A DNA stretch of 64,000 bases from Nocardia asteroides (GTDB taxonomy: Bacteria; Actinomycetota; Actinomycetes; Mycobacteriales; Mycobacteriaceae): contig CP082844.1 of the NCBI GenBank assembly GCA_019930625.1, forward strand, positions 372,001 to 436,000, read 5' to 3'. The position numbers and the translations under genes are program-made. Below are positions 1 through 8,531 of the stretch, one piece after another (position 1 is the first letter of the stretch; every line of letters begins with the position of its first letter). The notes under the pieces were generated by a model, which saw only the letters and a list, made by a program, of their open reading frames with translations, had not been told where the DNA came from and searched no databases.

Positions 1-1206
1 CGCGTGCTGAATGCGGGCCCCGAGCTGGGAGAGCACCTGGTTCGGGATGTCGGTGGGCAGCTGGGTGCAGAAGAACACGCCCACGCCTTTGGACCGGATC
101 AGCTTCACGGTCTGCTCCACCTGCTCCGAGAAAGCCTTGGAGGCGTCGGAGAAAAGCAGGTGCGCCTCGTCGAAGATGAAGACCAATTCGGGCTTGTCCA
201 CGTCGCCGACCTCCGGCAGCGTCTGGAACAGGTCGGCGAGCACCCACATCAGGAAGGTGGAGAACATCACCGGCCGCGCCGCCTGCGCGCCGAGTTCGAA
301 CAGCGTGATCACCCCCTTGCCGTCCACGACCCGCACCAGGTCTGCCGGGTCGAGTTCGGGCTCGCCGAAGAACGTGTCGCCGCCGTCGGCCTCCAGGTTC
401 ACCAGGGCTCGCAGGATCACTCCCGCGGTGGCCGCGGAGACCCCGCCGGTACCCTTCAGGTCCTGCTTGCCCTCCGGGCTGGTCAGATGGGTGATCACGG
501 CGCGCAGGTCCTTCAGATCCAGCAGCGCGAGGCCGTTTCGGTCGGCCCAGTGGAAGATCAGGCCGAGGGTGGATTCCTGTGTCTCGTTCAGCTCGAGCAC
601 CTTGCTCAGCAGCACCGGGCCGAAGGAGCTGATCGTCGCGCGGATCGGAAGCCCGGTCCCGGTGGTGCCCAGCGAGACGAATTCGGTCGGAAAGCCGGTC
701 GGCGCCCATTCCGTGGCGCCGGTCTCCGCGATGCGCGCGGCGAGCTTGTCACTGAGCTGCCCCGGCTCGCACAAGCCGGACAGGTCACCTTTGATGTCGG
801 CCAGCACCACAGGCACCCCGGCGCTCGACAACTGCTCCGCGATGCATTGGAGGGTCTTGGTCTTCCCCGTGCCGGTCGCTCCGGCGACCAGACCGTGCCG
901 GTTCGTCATCCGTATCGGGATACGGACGCGCGCGGTGGGATCCACCGTCCCGTCGACCACGACGGCGCCCAGCTCCAGCGCGGCGCCTTCGAATGCGTAG
1001 CCCGCGGCGATCTGCCGCGCGGCGGGCACGTCTTCGCGCTCGCCGACCGGTTCGTCGTGTCGCGCGTCGTCCGCCGCGCCGACCGCCGTTCGCTCGGCGA
1101 GTTCACGTTCGGCGGCCTCCGCGGCGGCGGCTGCCTCCGCTGCGATGCGCGCCGCTTCGTCGGCGGCCCTGCGCGCCGCGGCGGCCTTCTCCTGAGGGGT
1201 GGTCAT
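1..1206 (-). CDS. HerA-like DUF853 ATPase (C-terminal end beyond window)
   Basis: This is a P-loop ATPase of the bacterial DUF853 (helicase HerA-like) family, a soluble FtsK/HerA-type NTPase whose substrate is unsettled. The reading frame is open from an ATG at 1206 down to base 1, so 402 codons are visible and the C-terminus lies outside the window. Residues 1-50 are Ala/Glu-rich and probably coiled. A Walker A motif GATGTGKT follows near residue 110. A Walker B-like segment ending in DEAH lies near residue 365, and the usual QLPTDIP stretch near residue 390. It is transcribed divergently from orn. I am sure of the family; the cellular role is not known from sequence. Confidence 0.9.
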   Translation of the reverse strand, partial: MTTPQEKAAAARRAADEAARIAAEAAAAAEAAERELAERTAVGAADDARHDEPVGEREDVPAARQIAAGYAFEGAALELGAVVVDGTVDPTARVRIPIRMTNRHGLVAGATGTGKTKTLQCIAEQLSSAGVPVVLADIKGDLSGLCEPGQLSDKLAARIAETGATEWAPTGFPTEFVSLGTTGTGLPIRATISSFGPVLLSKVLELNETQESTLGLIFHWADRNGLALLDLKDLRAVITHLTSPEGKQDLKGTGGVSAATAGVILRALVNLEADGGDTFFGEPELDPADLVRVVDGKGVITLFELGAQAARPVMFSTFLMWVLADLFQTLPEVGDVDKPELVFIFDEAHLLFSDASKAFSEQVEQTVKLIRSKGVGVFFCTQLPTDIPNQVLSQLGARIQHA

Positions 1207-1381
1207 CGCACGTCCTGTCGTCCGGATTCGGCTCCGACTGCTTTACGCAGTGTTTGCCTGTCACACCGAAACACCATGTGCCGATCTGAGACCAACTGTA
1301 TCCCTGCCGGTCAGGTTGGAGGGCGCATCGGCAGCTGCGCGATTGCCGTGCCGTACCGCGGGCACGGGACCAGCACCCGGC

Positions 1382-1387
1382 TAATGT
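1382..1387 (+). promoter_or_regulatory. Putative -10 box for leaderless orn transcript
   Basis: TAATGT lies seven bases before the GTG start of orn. This TANNNT-N7-GTG layout is the common signature of leaderless transcripts in mycobacteria and relatives, and no Shine-Dalgarno is seen. The call is inference. Confidence 0.4.
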
Positions 1388-1394
1388 TGCACGA

Positions 1395-2048
1395 GTGTCC
1401 GACAAATACATGGTGTGGATGGATTGCGAGATGACCGGCTTGCGCTTGGACAGCGACAAGCTGATCGAGGTGGCCGCGCTCGTGACCGACAGCGATCTCA
1501 ACATCCTCGGCGAGGGCGTGGACATCGTCATCCACGCCGACGACGACGCGCTGGCCGCGATGCCCGCGGTCGTCGCCGAGATGCACGCGCGCTCCGGGCT
1601 GACCGAGGAGGTTCGTCGCTCCACCGTCACCCTCGAAGAGGCCGAGCAGCGCGTGCTCGACTACATCCGCCAGTACATCCCCACGCCGCGCACCGTGCCG
1701 CTGGCCGGTAACTCGATCGCCACCGATCGCGGTTTCATCGCCAGGGACATGCCCCTGCTGGACGCACACCTGCACTACCGGATGGTCGACGTCAGTTCGA
1801 TCAAGGAGCTGTGCCGCCGCTGGTACCCGCGCATCTACTTCGGCCAGCCGGAGAAGGGCTTGAGCCACCGCGCGCTGGCCGACATCCAGGAGTCCATCCG
1901 GGAGCTGGAGTACTACCGGCGTACCGCGTTCGTCGCCCCGCCCGGCCCCTCCACCATCGAGATCGCCGCCATCGCCGCCGAGATATCCGAGATCACCGTC
2001 GAGCGGACCGAATCAGCCCAGGTCAACGGCTCGCCAGAAACCGATTAG
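1395..2048 (+). CDS. orn: Oligoribonuclease
   Basis: This is a 3'-5' exoribonuclease that degrades RNA dinucleotides and short oligos to mononucleotides, including pGpG-type products of cyclic dinucleotide turnover. It acts in the cytoplasm as a dimer. The DEDD-family residues are visible: WMDCEMTG near the N-terminus (first Asp and Glu), Asp in NSIATDRGF near residue 110, and the closing SHRALADI motif near residue 155 with His and Asp. The length of 217 aa includes a short C-terminal extension beyond the usual 180-200 aa. The start is GTG, preceded by a probable leaderless promoter rather than a ribosome binding site. Orn sits at the same place relative to the L,D-transpeptidase, bcp and fas as in M. 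tuberculosis. Confidence 0.97.
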   Translation: MSDKYMVWMDCEMTGLRLDSDKLIEVAALVTDSDLNILGEGVDIVIHADDDALAAMPAVVAEMHARSGLTEEVRRSTVTLEEAEQRVLDYIRQYIPTPRTVPLAGNSIATDRGFIARDMPLLDAHLHYRMVDVSSIKELCRRWYPRIYFGQPEKGLSHRALADIQESIRELEYYRRTAFVAPPGPSTIEIAAIAAEISEITVERTESAQVNGSPETD

Positions 2049-2102
2049 GGAGTCGGCGGGTAGACACGCTAATATCTAGCCCGCCGGTTGTTCACCGGCG
2101 AT

Positions 2103-2179
2103 GGTGAGCGTAGTTCAGTTGGTAGAGCACCAGGTTGTGATCCTGGCTGTCGCGGGTTCGAGTCCCGTCGCTCACCCCA
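2103..2179 (+). tRNA. tRNA-His (GTG)
   Basis: The molecule folds into a cloverleaf with acceptor stem GTGAGCG/CGCTCAC and the extra G at position -1 typical of tRNA-His. The anticodon loop TTGTGAT gives anticodon GTG, the T-arm is GCGGGTTCGAGTCCCGT, and the 3' CCA is encoded. Confidence 0.97.
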
Positions 2180-2181
2180 GT

Positions 2182-2225
2182 GGTCCGGGTGGCTCCGAGA
2201 GATCGGAGCCACCCGGGCCTTTTTT
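2182..2225 (+). terminator. Rho-independent terminator after tRNA-His
   Basis: A 17-bp near-perfect stem (GGtCCGGGTGGCTCCGA and its complement) with a GAGA loop is followed by six Ts from 2220. It starts three bases after the tRNA CCA. Confidence 0.9.
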
Positions 2226-2238
2226 CTTTCCCCGGAAA

Positions 2239-2281
2239 CGCCGAACGGGCCACCGGATTCGCTCCGGTGGCCCGTTCGGCG
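2239..2281 (-). terminator. Hairpin terminator for the L,D-transpeptidase gene
   Basis: A perfect 19-bp inverted repeat with a 5-base loop lies 12 bases beyond the transpeptidase stop codon. There is no long T tract on the minus strand, so it may act as a general 3' stability or termination hairpin, back to back with the tRNA-His terminator. Confidence 0.7.
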
Positions 2282-2293
2282 TCTGTCTTCGGC

Positions 2294-3526
2294 TCAGCGA
2301 TTGTCGTCCGCGTTGCCCGCCTTCCAGACCGACCACGGAATGTTCCAGTCACCCAGCCCGTCTACGCCGGACAAGGTGCCGCCCACGGTGTTCTTCACGA
2401 TCGTGATGTCACCGCGCTTGGCGTTCTGATAGACCCACTGCGCGTTCGCCGGACTGAGGTTCAGGCAGCCGTGACTGGTGTTGCTGTAGCCCTGCGCACC
2501 GACCGACCACGGCGCCGAGTGGAAGAAGATGCCGCTGTAGGACAGCCGCGTGGCGAAGTCCACCGGCGTCCGGTACCCGTCTGCCGAGTTGACCGCCACG
2601 CCGTAGGTGGAGGAATCCATGATGATCTTCTCGTGCCGGTCGGCGACGATGTAGATGCCGTTGTCGGTGGGCGTGCTGTCCTTGCCCATCGAGGTCGGCA
2701 TGGTCCGGATCACCTGACCGTTCTGCTCGACGGTCACCTGCTTGGTGTCGTCGTCGGCGGTGAAGATCACCGCGTCGCCGATGGTGAAGAACGAGTGGAT
2801 GTTGTCCTGGCCGTACAGACCGTTACCGAGATCACGCCCATAGACGTTCACGTCGATGGTGACTTTCGTCCCTGGAGCCCAGAAATGCTCCGGCCGCCAC
2901 CGCACCTCGCGGTTGTTCACCCAGTAGAACGCGCCCTCGACCGGCGGCTCGGTGGTGATTTTGATCGCGGACTGCGCGGCCTTGCGGTCGGGAATGTTCT
3001 CGTCGAACTGGATGGCCACCGGCTGGCCGATACCGACCACCTCCCCCTCACCCGGGATCAGGTAGGGCTTGGTCTGGTTTCCGGGCGAGCTCGTGGTGAA
3101 GCTCAGCGTCGCCGAGTTCGCGCCGCCGAGCCCGATCGCGTCGGCCTTCAGACGGTAGGTCTTGCCGTAGCCGAGTACCTCGGTGGTCTCCCACGATCGC
3201 CCGTCGGCGGCGAGCCTGCCGTTCACCGACTTGCCCTGGGGGCTGGTCAACGTCACAGCGGTGAACTTGCCGTCCTCCACCTTGAACGCCATCGGGACGC
3301 CCGGCGAGACGCCGACCTCCCCGTCCTTCACCGGCGACAGCAGCTTGGGCTTGATCAATTCGGTGATGGGGTTGCGGTCGATGGCCACCTGCGCCGCATC
3401 GGTGGCGTCGGATGCCGAACATCCCGTCAACGCCAGTGCTGCGACGGCGACGACGATCACCGGCCCCGCGATCTTGCGCATCGACCACCGTGCGGCCGGC
3501 TTGCGCCGACCCTGACCACCAATCAT
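2294..3526 (-). CDS. L,D-transpeptidase lipoprotein, LdtMt2-like
   Basis: The enzyme makes 3-3 (mDap-mDap) cross-links in peptidoglycan and is the target of carbapenems in this group. The product is about 410 aa, close to the 408 aa of M. tuberculosis LdtB (Rv2518c). In order it has a basic n-region, a hydrophobic segment and a lipobox LTGC (Cys near residue 35), then two immunoglobulin-like domains, then the YkuD catalytic domain. The catalytic motif SHGCLN has its Cys near residue 351, preceded by HSAPW. The C-terminus has the tryptophan-rich DWNIPW seen in LdtMt2. I chose the ATG at 3526 for length and a GGAG just upstream; an ATG at 3481 is in frame and would still keep the lipobox. Confidence 0.95.
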   Translation of the reverse strand: MIGGQGRRKPAARWSMRKIAGPVIVVAVAALALTGCSASDATDAAQVAIDRNPITELIKPKLLSPVKDGEVGVSPGVPMAFKVEDGKFTAVTLTSPQGKSVNGRLAADGRSWETTEVLGYGKTYRLKADAIGLGGANSATLSFTTSSPGNQTKPYLIPGEGEVVGIGQPVAIQFDENIPDRKAAQSAIKITTEPPVEGAFYWVNNREVRWRPEHFWAPGTKVTIDVNVYGRDLGNGLYGQDNIHSFFTIGDAVIFTADDDTKQVTVEQNGQVIRTMPTSMGKDSTPTDNGIYIVADRHEKIIMDSSTYGVAVNSADGYRTPVDFATRLSYSGIFFHSAPWSVGAQGYSNTSHGCLNLSPANAQWVYQNAKRGDITIVKNTVGGTLSGVDGLGDWNIPWSVWKAGNADDNR

Positions 3527-3839
3527 CTCCAACCCCGTTTCAAAGTCTCGGTGCTCCAGGACACACCGATGGCTTCGGATGGACCGCCACGCCCTCACCC
3601 CGCCGTGCAGCGGGCGGTCTCAACCACAATCGGACATTCTGCCAGTGCGTCACGTCCAGGCCAATGTGAACACCACGTCCGTCACTGCAGCGTTACAACC
3701 GATAGATCAACTCCGCGCGCCTGGGCGTTACGACTGGTCCACCTGGCGAGAAGCCGGCACATCAGGGCCGGTCAGGAAACGATTTCACTTCTGCGGGGCA
3801 GGCCTGTTAAGGTTTGTCCCGCACCGGAACACGGAGCAG
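3527..3839. other. Gene-free stretch between L,D-transpeptidase and tRNA-Lys
   Basis: This 313-bp spacer must hold the divergent promoters of the transpeptidase gene (minus) and tRNA-Lys (plus). I see no convincing ORF, repeat or operator in it. Confidence 0.5.
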
Positions 3840-3912
<73 letters not shown>

Positions 3913-3922
3913 CTCCACAAGA

Positions 3923-3966
3923 ACCGTGCCCTTGCCAGTCATCGGCTGGCAAGGGCACGGTTTTTT
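3923..3966 (+). terminator. Rho-independent terminator after tRNA-Lys
   Basis: A perfect 16-bp stem (ACCGTGCCCTTGCCAG and complement) with a 7-base loop runs directly into six Ts. It starts 10 bases after the tRNA. Confidence 0.93.
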
Positions 3967-4243
3967 GTCTCCGGATCGCCCGCAGTCCCGTGACATCGCC
4001 GTGACCTGCGCCTTTTCTCAGAAGCACCAGCTGTCTCAATTCAGACAGCAATACGCGCGCTCGGCCGCTGAATCCAGGCAATACAGCCGAAAACTTCTGT
4101 GATCTATAGCACAAGAGGTTTAGCAGCAAACTCCCAGGTTGGATAACGATTCGACAACGCGGTCCTGAGCTTTCCAAGATCGACGGCACCTGTCGTTCGA
4201 AATCTGTTTACCTTCCGTTCACCAAGCGTGACCATTCTGCAAT

Positions 4244-4262
4244 CAGGTCACAAAGCGACCTG
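4244..4262. promoter_or_regulatory. Inverted repeat upstream of the transglycosylase gene
   Basis: CAGGTC-N7-GACCTG is a perfect 6+6 inverted repeat in an AT-richer stretch about 370 bp before the transglycosylase start. It could be a regulator site at the promoter of the long leader. No protein can be assigned. Confidence 0.3.
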
Positions 4263-4278
4263 AAGTTTGGTCAGCCCG

Positions 4279-4628
4279 AGGAGTTGTAGACACCGATTCG
4301 GTAACGATCACACGGAAGGCGGCAGCCAACCCCCGTGATCGGCGGAGCGGAATCCGGCAACGGACCCGCAATCCCATACTTCCGCCCCATTTCTTCGCAT
4401 CGAGGATGCGAAGTCCCGCGCGACACCGCGGCCGAGCCCCACCGAGGGCGGTCCGGCGCCGCACGCACGAAGCGTGTCGCGTTCCGGGGACACGAACGGT
4501 CCCCCACAACAAAACCACACAACAGCACATGGCCGTTTCGGCGCACGCCTCTGAGCGTACGCCGCAGGATCCGTGCTGCCCGAACGCGGCCGGATCGAGT
4601 AAGTCCCCGACCAAGGAACCGATTCGCA
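4279..4628 (+). other. Long structured 5' leader of the transglycosylase gene
   Basis: About 350 bases before the start codon hold no credible gene but several strong local hairpins. GATCACACGG pairs with CCGTGATC between about 4307 and 4341, and CTTCGCATC-GAG-GATGCGAAG occurs near 4394-4414. The region ends in a purine-rich AAGGAA ribosome binding site near 4613-4618. Secreted muralytic enzymes of actinobacteria often have cyclic di-AMP (ydaO) riboswitches here. I cannot match that motif with confidence, so the leader is left unclassified. Confidence 0.4.
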
Positions 4629-5249
4629 ATGCCTGACAGACGCCCTTCCGCCCTTCGCCGTCCCTCGCTACGCGAGACCGTCACCGTCGCCGCCGCGGCC
4701 GCGGGTGTCGTTGCCGTAGCCGCCTGCTCCGCGTCGTCCGTCGCCGACAACAGCGTCCCGTCTCGCATCGCCATGGTGGCCGAGCAGCAGGCCGCCGCCG
4801 CGCCCGCTCCGGTCGCCGCGCCGGTCGCAGAGGCGATCCCCGCGCCGCTGCCCGCCCCCGCTCCCGCGCCCGCTCCCCTCCCGGAGCCGGTTCCGGCTCC
4901 GCTGCCCGTCCCCGCCCCGCCGGTCTACGCGAACAACCTCGACGGCTGGATCCGCCAGGCGCTCGACATCATGCGGGCCAACAACATCCCGGGCACCTAC
5001 GAGGGCATCCACCGCAACATCATGCGCGAGTCGACCGGTAACCCCCAGGCCATCAACCTGTGGGACTCCAACGCCGCCGCGGGCATCCCGTCCAAGGGCC
5101 TGCTGCAGGTGATCGACCCCACCTTCGCCGCCTACCACGTCCCCGGCACGCCCTTCGACGTCTGGGATCCGGTCGCCAACATCGTCGCCGCCTGCAACTA
5201 CGCCGCGCACCGCTACGGCTCGATGGACAACGTCAACAGCGCGTACTGA
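4629..5249 (+). CDS. Secreted lytic transglycosylase, SLT domain
   Basis: The product is an exported peptidoglycan-cleaving transglycosylase of 206 aa. It has a basic start followed by a hydrophobic segment containing VAACSAS (signal peptide, possibly lipidated), then an Ala/Pro-rich linker at about residues 50-100 that would span the wall. A compact SLT domain fills the last 105 residues. The catalytic glutamate is in IMRESTGNPQAIN, followed by the GLLQVIDPTFAAY motif and the Tyr-rich CNYAAHRYGS end. The domain type resembles the transglycosylase/Rpf fold family of actinobacteria. The start at 4629 has an AAGGAA upstream, and the frame can be read further back but without signal-peptide logic. 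Confidence 0.88.
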   Translation: MPDRRPSALRRPSLRETVTVAAAAAGVVAVAACSASSVADNSVPSRIAMVAEQQAAAAPAPVAAPVAEAIPAPLPAPAPAPAPLPEPVPAPLPVPAPPVYANNLDGWIRQALDIMRANNIPGTYEGIHRNIMRESTGNPQAINLWDSNAAAGIPSKGLLQVIDPTFAAYHVPGTPFDVWDPVANIVAACNYAAHRYGSMDNVNSAY

Positions 5250-5346
5250 GTCCGCACGCACGCAGCCTCTCCGCCGCCGGGGAGGCTGCGGCGCCTTCCG
5301 GGCCGGTCGGCTAGGGTCGACGCACCTACGACCCCGTGGACGTGCC

Positions 5347-5661
5347 ATGACCGACTACGCACACAGCGACGCGGCGGCCAAGAGCCGCGCCGAGAAAGCG
5401 CGGCGGCTGGCGAGCTACCTCTGGCAGCGCGGCATCACCGGAGCCGAGGTGCTCGCGATGCCCGCACCCGTCCGGCGCAAACTGGCCAGAGCCGCCGAAA
5501 CCAATCCGCCGAGCACGGACGAGACCTGGGCTACGGTGGCGAAGCTGCTGGCGGAGAAGGACGAGTGGGCCGCCCGCCATCAGGAGCATCCTTCGGCCCG
5601 GCGTGAGCACACCGACGAGAAGCTGCTCTGGGTGAAGCCGCCGATCACACCGTGGTCCTGA
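5347..5661 (+). CDS. Conserved hypothetical protein (104 aa)
   Basis: I do not recognise this protein. It is a charged, soluble product with no signal peptide, membrane segment or metal motif. The N-terminal half is helical and Arg/Ala-rich, with SYLWQRGITGAEVLAMP near residues 25-42. The second half contains ATVAKLLAEKDEWAARH. A TAGGGT box about 30 bases upstream could be its -10. Codon use looks like its neighbours, so it is probably a real lineage-specific gene. Confidence 0.65.
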   Translation: MTDYAHSDAAAKSRAEKARRLASYLWQRGITGAEVLAMPAPVRRKLARAAETNPPSTDETWATVAKLLAEKDEWAARHQEHPSARREHTDEKLLWVKPPITPWS

Positions 5662-5716
5662 GCGTCGGCGAAAACCCTTCCCGCAGAACGCATTCCACGT
5701 CTACTACAGACTTCCG

Positions 5717-5722
5717 TAGAGT
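5717..5722 (+). promoter_or_regulatory. Putative -10 box for a leaderless mini-ORF
   Basis: TAGAGT sits six bases before an ATG at 5729, the spacing expected for a leaderless transcript. The inference rests on spacing alone. Confidence 0.35.
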
Positions 5723-5728
5723 GGTGTC

Positions 5729-5758
5729 ATGTATCCGCCGATCCGGCCGTCGCCATGA
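5729..5758 (+). CDS. Leaderless nine-codon upstream ORF
   Basis: An ATG placed six bases after a TANNNT box opens a nine-codon frame (MYPPIRPSP) whose TGA overlaps the ATG of the DUF1992 gene as ATGA. If the transcript starts at 5729, ribosomes would load on this ATG without a leader and reach the next gene by termination-reinitiation. The peptide is proline-rich (four of nine residues), which could slow translation. There is no direct evidence of translation. Confidence 0.35.
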   Translation: MYPPIRPSP

Positions 5759-6288
5759 CCGAGCGCAAGCCGCCGAAGCAGACTTTCGAATCGTGGGTCG
5801 ACAAGCAGATCCACGAGGCGGCCGAGCGCGGCGAGTTCGACAACCTGCCCGGCACCGGCAAGCCGATTCCCGGAGCGGGCACAGCTTCCGACGAGGACTG
5901 GTGGCTGCGCGGTTATCTGCGTCGCGAAGGGGTCAGCGGAGACGCGCTGTTACCGCCGTCGCTGTTACTGCGGCGCGATATCGAGCACCTGTCCGAGGAC
6001 GTGCGTGAGCTGACCACCGAACGCCAAGTGCGTGCGGCGGTGAGCGAACTCAACAAACGCATCGTGGATTGGCTGCGCATGCCGGAAGGACCGTTCGTTC
6101 CGATCGCGCCGGTGAACGCCGACGAGATCGTCGCCCAGTGGCGGATCACGCGCTCGGCCGCGGAGCCGAAGCGCGAGCAACCCGGCCGCGCGACCACAGC
6201 GTCCTCTCCAGCGCCGTCCGACGAGGCCGGGCCGCGTCTGCGCCGCCGATGGTGGCGCCGATGGCGGCGCGGCGGCGAACCCGAATAG
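5755..6288 (+). CDS. DUF1992 (DnaJ-homologue C-terminal) domain protein
   Basis: The 177-aa protein carries the DUF1992 domain, found alone in bacteria and in the eukaryotic J-protein DNAJC28. Its function is not established. The family signature is seen at residues 10-45, with Ile-rich helix SWVDKQIHEAAERGEFDNLPGTGKP, followed by WWLRGYLRREG and a run of helices up to residue 130. The last 40 residues are Arg/Trp-rich and look disordered. The start ATG overlaps the stop of an upstream nine-codon ORF and no Shine-Dalgarno is visible, so translational coupling is plausible. Confidence 0.85.
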   Translation: MTERKPPKQTFESWVDKQIHEAAERGEFDNLPGTGKPIPGAGTASDEDWWLRGYLRREGVSGDALLPPSLLLRRDIEHLSEDVRELTTERQVRAAVSELNKRIVDWLRMPEGPFVPIAPVNADEIVAQWRITRSAAEPKREQPGRATTASSPAPSDEAGPRLRRRWWRRWRRGGEPE

Positions 6289-6313
6289 CTCGCGTCCGGT
6301 ACGCACCGGCCGA

Positions 6314-6778
6314 TCAGGCCCCCAGTTCGGTCACCTGCTCGACCTCGGCGACCACCTTGTCCGCCAGCGCGCGCAGCGCTCGCGCCTCACCCGGCGTCAG
6401 CGGCTCGATGAAGACGCGGCGGACCAGATCGACGTGGTTGGGCGCGGCACGCTCCAGCGCGACGCGCCCTTCCGGTGTGAGTTGGACGATGATGCCGCGG
6501 GCATCCTCCTCGGCGGGCCGCCGCTCGACCAGTCCGCGAGCGTCCATCCTGGCCAGATGCTTGGACAACCGGCTCTTCTCCCAGCACACATCGGCGGCCA
6601 GTTCCTTGGCGCGCAAACACCCGTTGGGCGCCGCCGACAACGCCACCATCAATTCGTAGTCCGCCAGGGACAGGCCGTCCTCGGCCAGCCCGGCGGAAAT
6701 CGCCCCATCCAAACGCTGGCGCAGCCGCACATAGGCCTGCCAGGTCGCCTGCTCGTCGTCACTCAACCACCGGACCAT
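6314..6778 (-). CDS. MarR-family transcriptional regulator
   Basis: This is a 154-aa winged-helix regulator of the MarR type. The HTH is in the middle (residues about 50-80, with LRAKELAADVCWEKSRLSKHLARMDARGLV), followed by the wing with RRPAEEDARGIIVQLTPEG. The ends form the dimer helices. It is divergent from the pirin gene with a 58-bp gap, so it most likely controls pirin and itself. The ligand cannot be inferred. A Cys next to the recognition helix could be redox-sensitive. Confidence 0.9.
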   Translation of the reverse strand: MVRWLSDDEQATWQAYVRLRQRLDGAISAGLAEDGLSLADYELMVALSAAPNGCLRAKELAADVCWEKSRLSKHLARMDARGLVERRPAEEDARGIIVQLTPEGRVALERAAPNHVDLVRRVFIEPLTPGEARALRALADKVVAEVEQVTELGA

Positions 6779-6836
6779 GGGAATGAAGTGTAGTCACGGT
6801 TGGTTGACATGGACACCAAATCTCGAGGAGGTCCCG

Positions 6837-7814
6837 ATGCCCGCCGTCACCGTTCCAGACATCATGGTTTTGCCACGCCTGCCCCGTTCCGACGCGACCT
6901 CGCGTGCGCGGCAGGTCCGCACCGTGGTCACCGCGCACAAACAGCGCGAAGGCGCGGGGTTCGAGGTGCGCAGGCCCTTCCCCAGCATGGATCTGCGCAC
7001 CGCCGATCCCTTCATCCTGCTCGACCAGATGGGCCCCGTCGCCTACGAACCATACGAGGCGAAGGGCGCGCCCTGGCATCCGCATCGCGGCTTCGAGACG
7101 GTCACCTACATGCTCGACGGCACCATGGTGCACCACGACTCACAGGGCGGAGGCGGCGTCATCGGCGAGGGCGACACCCAATGGATGACCGCGGGCTCCG
7201 GCATCCTGCACGACGAGGTCCCGCCGGAGGAGATGGTCGCGTCCGGCGGCTGGTTCCACGGCATCCAGCTCTGGGTGAACCTGCCGCGCGCGCTCAAGTT
7301 CGCGGCACCGCGCTACCAGGACCTGCGCGCCCGCGAACTGACCCTGGTGAGTTCACACGACGGCGGCGCGCTGGTCCGGCTCATCGCCGGAGACGTCGGC
7401 GGATTCACCGGGCCCGGTTCGACCTACACCCCGATCGCCTACGCACACGCCTCGCTCACTCCCGGCGGCCTACTCGAAACCCCATGGCCGCAGGACTTTA
7501 CGGCCATGGCGTACGTGCTGTCCGGTAGCGGCACGGTGGGACGGGAGCGCAGGCCGCTGGGCGAAGGACAGCTGGCGGTCTTCGGCGGCGGCGACTCGAT
7601 CACCGTGACAGCCGATGCGCGCCAAGACAATCGGACCGGCGCGCTCGAGGTGTTGCTGCTCGGCGGACAGCCGATCCGGGAACCGGTAGTGCAGTACGGG
7701 CCGTTCGTGATGAACACCCGCGCGGAGATCATCGACGCGATGGAGGACTACCAGGCCGGACGCATGGGAAACATCCCGGCAGAGCACATCCGCGCCATCG
7801 GGACGACCGCATGA
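6837..7814 (+). CDS. Pirin family protein
   Basis: A bicupin protein of 325 aa in the pirin family, some members of which are quercetin 2,3-dioxygenases while others act as redox-sensitive protein partners. The N-terminal cupin shows the metal-site motifs: HPHRGFETVTYML (two His near residues 82-84), HHDSQG with His about residue 98, and Glu within GILHDE. The C-terminal pirin_C cupin covers residues 190-310. The ATG at 6837 is preceded by GAGGAGG, which decides the start over in-frame codons further upstream. It is divergent from a MarR regulator that probably senses its inducer. Confidence 0.93.
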   Translation: MPAVTVPDIMVLPRLPRSDATSRARQVRTVVTAHKQREGAGFEVRRPFPSMDLRTADPFILLDQMGPVAYEPYEAKGAPWHPHRGFETVTYMLDGTMVHHDSQGGGGVIGEGDTQWMTAGSGILHDEVPPEEMVASGGWFHGIQLWVNLPRALKFAAPRYQDLRARELTLVSSHDGGALVRLIAGDVGGFTGPGSTYTPIAYAHASLTPGGLLETPWPQDFTAMAYVLSGSGTVGRERRPLGEGQLAVFGGGDSITVTADARQDNRTGALEVLLLGGQPIREPVVQYGPFVMNTRAEIIDAMEDYQAGRMGNIPAEHIRAIGTTA

Positions 7815-7949
7815 AAGGCGTCGGGGGGCGGATCCCCTAATGCCCTAGTTCCATCCCCCCGAGGTTGACAAGAGCGCGGCCCGTCACAACAGTGGATGCG
7901 GCGTCCGGTCGGACGCCGCATCCACCGCAGCAACCACATAGAGGAATAC

Positions 7950-8246
7950 ATGAACGTTCGCCGGCTCTCCGTCAGCGCGGCCGTCGCGGGACTGACCTTT
8001 CTCGCGGCTCCCGCCGCCCTAGCCGCCCCCCCATCCGGATCCGCCGGAACCGGCTCGTCGGCCGTCGACACCGGCTCGGCCGCGACCGGCTCGGCCGGTC
8101 TGTCGCAGACCGGTTCGGCCGGTGGCGCCTTCGCCAACTGCGACGACGCCCGCAACGCCGGCCGTGCGCCGCTGTTCCGCGGCGAACCGGGCTACGGCCC
8201 GCACCTGGATCCCGACGGCGACGGCTTCGCCTGCCCGACGGTCTGA
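7950..8246 (+). CDS. Secreted excalibur-domain protein
   Basis: A 98-aa exported protein. Residues 1-27 form a clean signal peptide ending in ALA-AP. Residues 28-62 are a Gly/Ser/Thr-rich linker built from repeated GSA(A/G)-type units. The C-terminal 36 residues are an excalibur calcium-binding domain with the DPDGDGFACP loop and paired cysteines. The role of such small excalibur proteins is unknown, but they sit on the cell surface and probably bind Ca2+. GAGGAA is well placed before the ATG. Confidence 0.88.
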   Translation: MNVRRLSVSAAVAGLTFLAAPAALAAPPSGSAGTGSSAVDTGSAATGSAGLSQTGSAGGAFANCDDARNAGRAPLFRGEPGYGPHLDPDGDGFACPTV

Positions 8247-8255
8247 ACCGACCGC

Positions 8256-8303
8256 GAAACGACGACACCCGGTGGGCAGCGCCACACCGGGTGTCGTCGT
8301 TTC
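8256..8303. terminator. Bidirectional terminator hairpin
   Basis: A 19-bp perfect stem (GAAACGACGACACCCGGTG and complement) lies between two convergent genes. The A/T ends of the stem supply short U tracts in both directions. Confidence 0.85.
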
Positions 8304-8309
8304 CACAGC

Positions 8310-8531
8310 TCAGCGGAAGATCTTGAGCAGCGCCAGCCCGACGAAAAGGGCTGCGGCGCCGATCAGGCTGTATTTCACCTTCGGCTCGTTGAGCTTCGCG
8401 ACCACGATGTGCTTGGTGTCGTCCGCGATGCGGTGCGGATCCGCGCGTACCGCGAGTTCGTCGAGCGTGCTCGCCAGCCGAGTGCGGGCGGCCTCGATCT
8501 CCTGCTCGATCCGCTCGGTATCCCTTGCCAC
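8310..8531 (-). CDS. DUF3618 membrane protein
   Basis: A 73-aa single-pass membrane protein of the DUF3618 family, the position-equivalent of M. tuberculosis Rv2520c next to bcp. It starts with ARDTERIEQEIEAARTRLASTLDELA, the family's amphipathic helix, and ends with a transmembrane helix (YSLIGAAALFVGLALLKIF). The GTG start is chosen because AGGAGGGTGG lies directly upstream. The function is unknown. Confidence 0.9.
   Translation of the reverse strand: MARDTERIEQEIEAARTRLASTLDELAVRADPHRIADDTKHIVVAKLNEPKVKYSLIGAAALFVGLALLKIFR

Noticed and set aside
4..1434. A long plus-strand frame over the first 1.4 kb
   Set aside because: The minus strand encodes a clear HerA-like ATPase with Walker motifs over the same bases, so the plus frame is a shadow.
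4335..4628. N-terminal extension of the transglycosylase back to 4335
   Set aside because: The extension has no protein-like conservation, would bury the signal peptide, and the AAGGAA site supports the start at 4629.
7896..7949. Earlier start for the excalibur protein
   Set aside because: ATG 7950 follows GAGGA and begins a perfect signal peptide; the upstream codons are Arg/His-rich and unlike an export signal.
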